From assembly GCA_958296175.1 (NCBI GenBank), contig OY282448.1, forward strand, positions 310,001 to 374,000: a stretch of 64,000 bases of DNA, in the 5' to 3' direction. Made by a program: the position numbers and the translations under genes. The notes under the pieces are model-generated. The model did not search any database. It saw only the letters and a program-made list of their open reading frames with translations, and was not told the DNA's origin. Shown here piece after piece: positions 26,189 through 33,113 of the stretch (positions within the stretch are counted from its first letter, which is position 1; each line of letters starts with the position of its first letter). The stretch is from an uncultured Chloroflexota bacterium. GTDB taxonomy: Bacteria > Chloroflexota > UBA11872.

Positions 26189-29100
26189 TCAGGCGTGCTC
26201 GCGGTAGTCCATCCCCAGCTGTGGGCTGTTCTCGCGCACGGCGCGCGTGACGTTTTCCGCGAAGCCGTCGGGCTTGTGCGCCCGAATCGTGATCTGGACG
26301 GTTAGCTCGACGTTCTTGCCGCGCAGATTGCGGATGATCTCGTCGCGGAGTTGGTTGACCTCGTCCAGCGAGATATCGTCCGCCAGGGTCTTGACGGCGA
26401 CGATGCGCGTGGGGCGGGGCGGCGACGGCGTTATCGGCGTCGTGGTCGGCGTCGTCGGGTCGACGGTGGGCGGCGGGTCCGGCCCAACGACGGGCGGCGG
26501 GTCCGGTCCAACGACGGGCGGCGGCTGTTCGGCTTTCACGAGTTCCGCCATTTCGGCGCTGACCAGCAGGCCCGGGCCGCGTTCGGCCAGGGTGTCGGGC
26601 TGCGGGTCTTCCTGCGGCTCGCGGAAGCGCAGGTTCTGGTAGCTGCCGGCCTGGTAGCCGCCGGCGTAGCCGAACGCGCCCTCGGGCACGCCCTGGGCGA
26701 TGGCCCGCTGCAGGACGCTGCCGTTGCGCAGCCGGTGCATGTAGACGTTGCTGGTCAGCATGTCCCAGAGCGCGTCGACGGCGACGTGGTCGCGGTACGC
26801 GTTGTTGCTCCAGACGTATTGCTGCAAGAAGGTGGCAAGGGCCGTGGGGGAGATGGTTTCGACCAGCGCTTCGTCGTCGCAGAAGCGGCGGAAGGCGGCG
26901 TCGGCGATTGCGCCGCCGCTGTCCGCGGTGTCGATCTCGGCCGCGGACAGCCGGTAGTTGGCGTGTTGCGGATCGTCCTGCACGGGGGCCAGCGCCTGGC
27001 GGTAGGCCTGGACCAGCGCGCTGCGCACGGCGCGTTCGGCGCTTTCGAGGCTGCTCTTGGCCTGGGCGACGCGGGCGCCCGTGAGGTTCTCGATTCTGGC
27101 CGGGCCGCTGACGATGGACTGCCAGGCCAGGTAGTCGAGGACCTTGTTCCGCAAGTCGCGGATCTCGTCGCGCCGGGCGGCCAGAAAGAGCAGGGTGTTG
27201 CGGCGCACGCGGGGGGCGTCGCCGCGGCGCAGGAGGATGTCCAGCGCCAGGTCGTTGGCGTCGTCGTTCTCGCTGGCGCGGGTCGGCCGTGAGGCGTGCG
27301 GCGGCAAGACGACCAGCCGAACCTGCTCGGCGTCGGGCACGTCGGCCGAGCTCTGCGGGCAGACGATGACGTCCGAGCGGCGCCCGACGGACTCCTGGAG
27401 CTGGCCGACGACGTGTGCGTCGACGTCCGCCTGACTCAACTCGCCGCGGCGGTCGGCGGCGACCTTGTTGAGGTTTTGCTCGGCGTGGAAGTAGTAGCGC
27501 CCGTTGTTGGCGTAGAGGTAGTAGAGGCGCCCGCTCATGCGGCTGAGGGCTTCGTTGTAGACGGAGACGCCCTGGCCGGGCTGCACCACGCCCAGGCGTA
27601 TCTGCCGCTCGTCGACGCCGCGGACGGCGCCGCTGGGCGCGCTGCCCAGGAAGACCGTGCGGGCGATGCGGCGCGCGGCCCCGCCGACCTCGGCGAACCG
27701 CTGCAGGCCCTGGTCGATGTCGTCGGTGCGCGAGGTGTCGCTGTCGACTTCGGACAGCACGGACTGCCACTGCTGGCTGAGCAGCTTGACGAATTCTTCG
27801 GCCAGGGCAGGATCGCTGAGCGGCAGGCTGGCGGGCAAGATCAGCGGCAGGTGGTCGTGCTGGTAGAGGCGGCTGACCGCAATTGCCAGCAACCGCAGCA
27901 CGCCGCGCGTGCGCTGGAACTGGGGAATGGACGACCAGTCGGCGTAGAGGCGGTCGAAGATTTCGGGGTGGATGGGGTAGCAGGCTTTGAGCCGTTCCAG
28001 ATAGCGCTGTTCGGAGGCCTCGCGGGGATAGTCGCCGCGCGAGCGGCCGTACATGGCGGCAAAGGCCTGGCAGGTGCGGTCGCGCGCGGCCGGGTCGCTG
28101 ACCTCGCCGAAGAGCCGACGGCGCACCACCTCGAAGGCCTCGTTGGCTTCCAGGGGTTTCCAGACGGCTTCGATACGCCCCAGCAGGCGTTCGAGCCGCT
28201 CCAGGGCCTCGGCGCCGCCGGCGGCGCCGGCCTCGGCGCGGCTGTCGGGCAGCGTGACTACCAACGCAACGCCATCGTTCCGACGAACGGCCTGGGTCAG
28301 CGCCTGGACGAAGGTGTAGATGTTGTCCTGGGCGTCGCCGGCGTTGCGCACGTAGGCGACCAGCTCGTCGATGAGGATGACGCACGGCGCCATCTGCTGG
28401 AACAACGCGTCCAACTGCGCGCCGCCGGGAGCGCTGCCCTGACGGGCTGCCGTGCCAACCATCTCGTAGGCGTCTTGCCCGCCCAGCTGGTACGCCATCT
28501 GTCCCCAGAGGGTGTTGAGCGGGTCGCCGGTTTCTTCGGTCACGCTCGGGTCGGTGGGCGTCAGGTGCGTGCCGTCCAGGACAGCGGTCCGGGGCTGGAA
28601 GTCGTCGCCGAGCTGCACGCCGGCGGTGCGCATGATGTCGGTGAGTTCGGCGCTGGTTCGCTGCGCAACGGCCTGGGACGACGGGCCGGCCAGGGCGTCG
28701 GCGTGGTTCACGAAGTGGTAGAGGGCGATCAGGCTGTGGGTCTTGCCGCCGCCGAAGCCGGTTTTGGTCTGGATGACCGGGTCGCCGCCGCTGCCGGTGA
28801 GCCGCTGGAGGGTGTTGACCAACAGGGTGCGGATGCCGGGCGTGATGTAGGTGTGGTTGAAGAAGCTGACCGGGTTGCCGTACTCGGTGGCGCTGGCGCG
28901 CCCGTCGTGGACTTGTTGCAGGTCCGCCGCGAATTCGGCCTGGCGGAAGGTGCCCTGGGAAACGTCGGGGCTGGGCTTGATGACCGCGCGCCAGGGTTCG
29001 AGGTTGCTGACGAGCCGCGGCGCTCGCCGCCCATTGGCCGCCGCGGGCTTGGTCGGCTTCTCCGTGCGGTCGTCGCTGGGGCGGGGCCCGGCGAGCCGCT

Positions 29101-29557
29101 GGTCCCTGATCGTTTCGACCGTGCGCCGCTGGTCCGGCTGGCCGATCAGCCCCAACACTTCGGCCATGAGGGATATGCGGGCGCGGGCGTATTCGCCGTC
29201 CAGGTCCTGCCGCCCCGGATGCGCGGTCTTGTCGCGCGCTTCCTTGACGAGCCACAGCAGGCTTTGGACCGATCGGTCGGCGAATCTTCGACCGAAGGCG
29301 TCGTGCCAGTTCCTGCTGACGATCTGCGGAAAGTCGCCGATGTCGATTGCAGCTTCGAGGTCGCCGCCATCGCGACTCAGGTTGTGCGCAACCTGGTCGG
29401 CCTGGTTCGGGTTCAAGGCGTCGAGGATAAGGTCCTCGACCTGCCGCCCGCGCACGCTCCTGAGGTTCTTGACGATGAAGGGGCGCATGGCGTCGCGGAA
29501 GACGTCGAGCGCCTGCTGGAGCGCGTTTTTGTTGGGGCGCTCCGTCGTTGCCGTCAC
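26189..29557 (-). CDS. DUF499-type ATPase with N-terminal Swt1/HEPN-like domain
   Basis: The 1122-residue protein is the lead gene of the accessory operon. Residues about 10-140 are helical and end with KEARDKTAHPG. Arg108 to His113 form an R-x4-H motif as in HEPN ribonucleases of the Swt1 type. The ATPase part has Walker A GFGGGKTH at 267-274 and an acidic CVILIDELVAYVRNAG Walker-B/helicase-like segment, typical of DUF499. The C-terminus has a Pro-rich linker with duplicated PPVVGPD units and a small beta/alpha end domain. DUF499 ATPases often occur beside DUF1156 methylases in defence islands. The GTG start is preceded by AAAGGGAG. Confidence 0.85.
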   Translation of the reverse strand: MTATTERPNKNALQQALDVFRDAMRPFIVKNLRSVRGRQVEDLILDALNPNQADQVAHNLSRDGGDLEAAIDIGDFPQIVSRNWHDAFGRRFADRSVQSLLWLVKEARDKTAHPGRQDLDGEYARARISLMAEVLGLIGQPDQRRTVETIRDQRLAGPRPSDDRTEKPTKPAAANGRRAPRLVSNLEPWRAVIKPSPDVSQGTFRQAEFAADLQQVHDGRASATEYGNPVSFFNHTYITPGIRTLLVNTLQRLTGSGGDPVIQTKTGFGGGKTHSLIALYHFVNHADALAGPSSQAVAQRTSAELTDIMRTAGVQLGDDFQPRTAVLDGTHLTPTDPSVTEETGDPLNTLWGQMAYQLGGQDAYEMVGTAARQGSAPGGAQLDALFQQMAPCVILIDELVAYVRNAGDAQDNIYTFVQALTQAVRRNDGVALVVTLPDSRAEAGAAGGAEALERLERLLGRIEAVWKPLEANEAFEVVRRRLFGEVSDPAARDRTCQAFAAMYGRSRGDYPREASEQRYLERLKACYPIHPEIFDRLYADWSSIPQFQRTRGVLRLLAIAVSRLYQHDHLPLILPASLPLSDPALAEEFVKLLSQQWQSVLSEVDSDTSRTDDIDQGLQRFAEVGGAARRIARTVFLGSAPSGAVRGVDERQIRLGVVQPGQGVSVYNEALSRMSGRLYYLYANNGRYYFHAEQNLNKVAADRRGELSQADVDAHVVGQLQESVGRRSDVIVCPQSSADVPDAEQVRLVVLPPHASRPTRASENDDANDLALDILLRRGDAPRVRRNTLLFLAARRDEIRDLRNKVLDYLAWQSIVSGPARIENLTGARVAQAKSSLESAERAVRSALVQAYRQALAPVQDDPQHANYRLSAAEIDTADSGGAIADAAFRRFCDDEALVETISPTALATFLQQYVWSNNAYRDHVAVDALWDMLTSNVYMHRLRNGSVLQRAIAQGVPEGAFGYAGGYQAGSYQNLRFREPQEDPQPDTLAERGPGLLVSAEMAELVKAEQPPPVVGPDPPPVVGPDPPPTVDPTTPTTTPITPSPPRPTRIVAVKTLADDISLDEVNQLRDEIIRNLRGKNVELTVQITIRAHKPDGFAENVTRAVRENSPQLGMDYREHA

Positions 29558-29644
29558 CAGGACTCCCTTTGCCAGCGTTCCAGGGATCGGTTCCCCGCCC
29601 GGCGCGGCGAGCCGCGGCCGCGCACGGCGCGCCAGCGCCTTTGC

Positions 29645-29650
29645 ATTCTA
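29645..29650 (-). promoter_or_regulatory. Candidate -10 box of the DUF499 operon
   Basis: TAGAAT on the minus strand, 88 nt before the GTG of the DUF499 gene. No clear -35 is present. It falls in a 176-bp gap that otherwise holds only GC-rich sequence. Confidence 0.4.
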
Positions 29651-29733
29651 CGCGCGCGGCCCGCAGCGCCCGCTCAGACCTGGCGGGGTCGGAACGCCAG
29701 GGCGGCCCGCGCGCTGCGCCGCTCTATGGGCGC

Positions 29734-30051
29734 TCAGCCCAGGGAGACGACGCGGGGCGCGGGTCGTTGGGCTTCGCCGGCGCCGCCGGCGACGGAGGGC
29801 ACGATGGAGATTTCGGTGCTGGGGGTGACGGGGGTGGCGAAGCCGTCGCGGAAGCGGATGTCTTCGCCGTCCACGTAGATGTTGACGAAGCGGCGCAGCT
29901 CGCCGTCGGCGTCCAGGATGCGTTCGCCGAAGCCGGGGTGGGCGGCCTCGAGGTTGTGGACAAGCTCGGCCACGGTGGCGGCGTCGACCTGCACGGTGCT
30001 TTGGCCGTCGGTCAGGCTGCGGAGCGGGGTGGGGATGCGGACACGGGGCAT
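29734..30051 (-). CDS. MoaD/ThiS-family sulfur-carrier-like protein with C-terminal extension
   Basis: The 105-residue protein has the ubiquitin-like fold pattern (VRIPTPLRSL, AELVHNLEAAHPGF, FVNIYVDGEDIRF). It reaches a VAGG motif where sulfur carriers normally end. Here 15 further residues follow the Gly-Gly, so activation would need proteolytic trimming or the protein is no longer a carrier. It starts 15 bp downstream of threonine synthase on the same strand. The pairing of a CysO-like carrier with thrC is seen in several phyla and hints at thiocarboxylate-dependent cysteine or methionine synthesis. Confidence 0.82.
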   Translation of the reverse strand: MPRVRIPTPLRSLTDGQSTVQVDAATVAELVHNLEAAHPGFGERILDADGELRRFVNIYVDGEDIRFRDGFATPVTPSTEISIVPSVAGGAGEAQRPAPRVVSLG

Positions 30052-30066
30052 GGGGGGATCTCCTGC

Positions 30067-31314
30067 TTAGACCGGCGCCAGCGCGCCGCGGTCGGCCAGG
30101 GTCGCCTCGAACGAGGCGATGCTGGGTCTGATTTCGAAGCGCGCGTCTACGCGCCCGTCGACGGCTTCCTGCGTCTTGAGTCCGTTGCCGGTCACCAGCG
30201 CCACGGTCAGGTCGTCGCGCGCGATGATGCCGCGCGCGGCCAGCTTGGCCAGCACGGCGATGGTGACGCCGGCGGCGGTTTCGGCGAAGACGCCTTCGGT
30301 GGAGGCCAGCAGTTGCATGGCGCTGACGATTTCGTCGTCGGTGACGGACTCGATGACGCCGTCCACGGCCTGGGCCAGCTTCAGCGCATAGAACCCGTCG
30401 GCGGGGTTGCCGATGGCCAGTGACTTGGCCACGGTGTCGGGGGTGCGCACGGGGCGGTAGGTGGTTTGGCCGCGCGCGAAGGCTTCGGCCACGGGGGCGC
30501 AGCCGTCGGCCTGCGCGCCGTGGATGCGGGTGGCCTGGGACTCCAGCAGGCCCACGTCCACCAGCTCGCGCATGGCTTTGCCGATCTTGGTGTAGAGCGA
30601 CCCGGAGGCGATGGGGGCCACGATGTGGTCGGGCGCGGTCCAGCCGAGCTGTTCGACGGTCTCGAAGGCGAGGGTCTTGGAGCCTTCGGCGTAGTAGGGC
30701 CGGATGTTGATGTTGCAGAAGGCCCAGTTGTAGAGGTCGGCGATTTCGCTGCAGAGGCGGTTCAGCTCGTCGTAGGTGCCGTCCACGGCCACGATGCCGG
30801 CGCCGTAGACGGCGGCGCCGCGAATTTTGCCGGGCTCCAGGTCGGCGGGCATGAAGACGTAGGTGGGCATGCCGTGGCGCGCGCCGGCGGCGGAGACGGC
30901 GCCGGCCAGGTTGCCGGTGGAGGCGCAGGCAAAGGTTTCGAATCCGAACTCGCGCGCTTTGGTGACGGCCATGGCCACCACGCGGTCTTTGAAGGAGTAG
31001 GTCGGGTTGACGGTGTCGTTCTTGACGTAGAGGTTGGTGAGCCCCAGGCGTTCGCCCAGGTTGTCGGCGCGCTGCAGCGGGGTGAAGCCAACCGGCCAGG
31101 TCGGGTCCCAGCCGCCGTCCACGGGCAGCAGCTCGTGGTAGCGCCAGAGCGTGGGGGGGCGCTGGGCGATGGCGCGGCGCGAGATGGTCTGGCGGGCGGC
31201 GGTGTAATCGAACTGCACTTCCAGCGGGCCGAAGTCGAACTCGCAGATGTGGCTGGCGATGAGCGGGTAGGTGCGGCCGCACTCGCGGCAGCGGAGCGTT
31301 TGCGTGGTGGCCAT
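30067..31314 (-). CDS. thrC: Threonine synthase
   Basis: The 415-residue PLP enzyme converts O-phosphohomoserine to threonine. The PLP lysine lies in NPTYSFKDRV, the phosphate loop ACASTGNLAGAVSA follows, and the N-terminal CRECGRTYPL resembles a small zinc knuckle found in one ThrC class. The ATG at 31314 gives MATTQTLRC, with AAGGA upstream; the frame remains open much further but without similarity. A SAM-clan riboswitch lies 208 bp upstream, linking expression to methionine status. The carrier-like gene at 29734 is in the same transcript. Confidence 0.94.
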   Translation of the reverse strand: MATTQTLRCRECGRTYPLIASHICEFDFGPLEVQFDYTAARQTISRRAIAQRPPTLWRYHELLPVDGGWDPTWPVGFTPLQRADNLGERLGLTNLYVKNDTVNPTYSFKDRVVAMAVTKAREFGFETFACASTGNLAGAVSAAGARHGMPTYVFMPADLEPGKIRGAAVYGAGIVAVDGTYDELNRLCSEIADLYNWAFCNINIRPYYAEGSKTLAFETVEQLGWTAPDHIVAPIASGSLYTKIGKAMRELVDVGLLESQATRIHGAQADGCAPVAEAFARGQTTYRPVRTPDTVAKSLAIGNPADGFYALKLAQAVDGVIESVTDDEIVSAMQLLASTEGVFAETAAGVTIAVLAKLAARGIIARDDLTVALVTGNGLKTQEAVDGRVDARFEIRPSIASFEATLADRGALAPV

Positions 31315-31521
31315 GGCGGATGGTCCTTGGGTGGACGCCGGGAGCGTCAGGGAATGGCGGAAGTCCAAAGGGTCGAACGACCCGGGCGGCCCGCGTCGTG
31401 CGCGGGCGCCGCCATCGCCATGCGCCGCCGGGCGGCGCATCGGTCCGCACCCATCTTCGTCACATCCCTTTGGCGTCGGGCGCGCACCCAGGCCCTGGGA
31501 TGCGGTCACCGCACCGCTGAC

Positions 31522-31629
31522 CCTCGCATCGTGCAGCGAGTGCTGCCGGACGCGGCGCCGTGCCGGCATCCGCTGGCGGGTTGCCCGGCTTGGTTGGGCC
31601 GGCTCTCCCCGCCGCATCTCGATGCGAGG
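31522..31629 (-). ncRNA. SAM-clan (S-box-like) riboswitch upstream of thrC
   Basis: On the minus strand a 10-bp closing helix (31629-31620 with 31531-31522) encloses a three-branched fold. The order is AGA joining segment, GGCGG/CCGCC lower P2 stem, a kink-turn-like GGAGAG, GGCCC, an AA, then GCAACC at 31584-31579. Next come a P3 hairpin, the GGCGCC..TCC junction and a GCAGC/GCTGC P4 hairpin (31546-31542 with 31537-31533). This matches the SAM-I layout at the expected length of about 108 nt. The junction deviates from the consensus GGUGC-AA-UCC. The rest of 31315-32015 holds GC-rich hairpins, a REP-like palindrome and no supported gene. Confidence 0.72.
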
Positions 31630-31835
31630 TCTATCATGTCACACGTAGCCGAGGAAGCTTAGCACCGACAGCGCGGGGGTGCGCGGAGGTGTTTTGGGGC
31701 GGTGGGGCGAATTGGGGTGGTTCGTGCTTGCGCGCGGGGTCGGTCTGGACGCCGGCGCCGATCTGGACAACGCCGCCGTGTTTCGCGCCTGCGCGCGGGG
31801 CATGGGGCGGCTCGTCCCTGCTGGCGCTGCGGACG

Positions 31836-31875
31836 CCCCTCACCCTAACCCTCTCCCCGCGGCGCGGGGAGAGGG
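31836..31875. repeat. REP-like palindrome, CCCTAACCCTCTCCC family
   Basis: CCCCTCACCCTAACCCTCTC leads into a 12-bp perfect stem with a GGC loop (CCCTCTCCCCGC / GCGGGGAGAGGG). Related copies lie at 44391-44426, 57421-57651 and 63437-63496, always intergenic. Confidence 0.85.
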
Positions 31876-32002
31876 AACAAGAAGGCCAGAGGAAAGCTAC
31901 CGAACCACGGCGGCGAGCTTGGCGCGGTGCGGCGGCGGTGTGAGCGGTGGGGCGGTGCGGCGGCGGTGTGTGGGTGGGGCGGTGCGGCGGTGGGGCGGCT
32001 GC

Positions 32003-32008
32003 GTAGAC
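32003..32008 (+). promoter_or_regulatory. -10 box of rsmI, leaderless spacing
   Basis: TAGACT ends 7 nt before the ATG of rsmI. No ribosome-binding site fits in the gap, so the transcript probably begins at the start codon. Confidence 0.45.
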
Positions 32009-32015
32009 TCGCTGC

Positions 32016-32846
32016 ATGGGGACGCTCTATGTCGTGGCTACGCCTATCGGCAACTTGGAAGACCTGACTTTCCGCGCCGCGCGCGTGCTGGGCGAGGTCG
32101 AGGTGGTGGTGGCCGAAAACTCCGACCGCGCGCGCAAGCTGCTTGGCCATCTGGGTGCGGCGGCCAAAGTCATCGTCTACCGCGAGGACAGCCCGGAGAG
32201 CCGCGAGGACGCCATCGTCGAGCGTCTGCGCGCGGGCGACGCCGCGCTGATCGTGGACGCGGGAACCCCGGGCGTTTCCGACCCGGGCCCCGACCTGATT
32301 GCGCGCGTGCGGGGCGAGGGCATGCCGGTCGTTCCCGTGCCCGGCCCCTCGGCGCTGACTGCCGCCTTGTCGGTGGTGACGTTCGCGCGGCAGCCGGTGG
32401 CGTTTCTGGGTTTCCTGCCCGAGCGCCGCACGCGGCGCGCGCGGCTGGTGCGCATGGCCGCCGAGACGGCGCGCACGCTGGTGATCTATCTGCCGCCGCA
32501 CGGCGCCGACGACCGGCTGCGCGAGCTGCTGGACTGGCTGGGCGACGCGCCCGCGGCTCTCTGCTGCGAGCTCACCAAGCTCTACGAGGACGTGCGCGAA
32601 TCGACGCTGGCCGACGTTGCGAACCACCTGGCTGCCGTGGGCGCGCGCGGCGAGATCACGGTCGTGATCGACGTGGGCGGGGTGGTGTCCGAGACCGTGA
32701 TCGACCGCGCACGCGTGGAGGCCTTGCTGCGCGAGCGTCTGCGCGCCGGCCGCCCGCCCGGCAAAGCGGCGGGCGACGTGGCGCGCGAACTCGACCTGCC
32801 GCGCGGCGAGGTCTACGAGGTCGCCCGCGGGCTGCGCACCCCCTAG
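32016..32846 (+). CDS. rsmI: 16S rRNA (cytidine-1402-2'-O)-methyltransferase RsmI
   Basis: The 276-residue protein is a tetrapyrrole-methylase-fold rRNA methylase. Diagnostic segments are LYVVATPIGNLEDLTFRA at the start, VVVAENSDRARKLL, LIVDAGTPGVSDPG and VPVPGPSALTAALS. The C-terminal RsmI-specific helical domain is present. It methylates C1402 in the decoding centre together with RsmH. The start ATG directly follows a -10-like box. Confidence 0.95.
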   Translation: MGTLYVVATPIGNLEDLTFRAARVLGEVEVVVAENSDRARKLLGHLGAAAKVIVYREDSPESREDAIVERLRAGDAALIVDAGTPGVSDPGPDLIARVRGEGMPVVPVPGPSALTAALSVVTFARQPVAFLGFLPERRTRRARLVRMAAETARTLVIYLPPHGADDRLRELLDWLGDAPAALCCELTKLYEDVRESTLADVANHLAAVGARGEITVVIDVGGVVSETVIDRARVEALLRERLRAGRPPGKAAGDVARELDLPRGEVYEVARGLRTP

Positions 32847-32942
32847 CCGTCAGTCGAACTTCCAGCGCTCCCGTTCACCCAAGCATCATCGTCATCCCCG
32901 GGCATTGCCGCGAAGGCGGGCATCCACCCGTGCGAGTCGAAG

Positions 32943-33045
32943 GGTCTGCGCGAACGCCCGTGTGGGGTGCGTCTCCGCCATGCCCAGCACTTGGCCGCGC
33001 TTGGCGCTGGTCTGCGCGAACGCCCGTGCGGGGTACGTCTCTGCC
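32943..33045 (+). repeat. Two 37-bp direct repeats, period 66 bp
   Basis: Copies at 32943-32979 and 33009-33045 differ at three of 37 positions and begin GGTCTGCGCGAACGCCCGTG. The 29-bp spacer is unique. Just upstream (32889-32925) lies a GTCATCCCC..GCGAAGGCGGGCATCC element of the type scattered in many GC-rich genomes. A TAGAAT box at 33076-33081 may start the metG transcript. Confidence 0.85.
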
Positions 33046-33113
33046 GCCGCGGCTGCCGCTTCCAGCGCCGCAGCGTAGAATCGCCCGATGCGCACGACCT
33101 GCGGCGGTGGCTT

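Noticed and set aside
25782..29255. Very long frames inside or opposite other genes (also 27296-29878, 11434-13866, 21752-23659, 16406-20302)
   Set aside because: They are Arg/Ala/Pro/His-rich shadow translations of GC-rich genes with no domain pattern; the real genes lie in another frame or strand.
31420..31440. Perfect GC-rich hairpin before thrC as a riboswitch terminator
   Set aside because: No U-tract follows and it lies about 80 nt after the aptamer; it may sequester sequence but is not a standard terminator.
33088..33090. ATG just after a TAGAAT box as the metG start
   Set aside because: It is out of frame with the synthetase and closes after 14 codons; GTG 33114 fits the family N-terminus.
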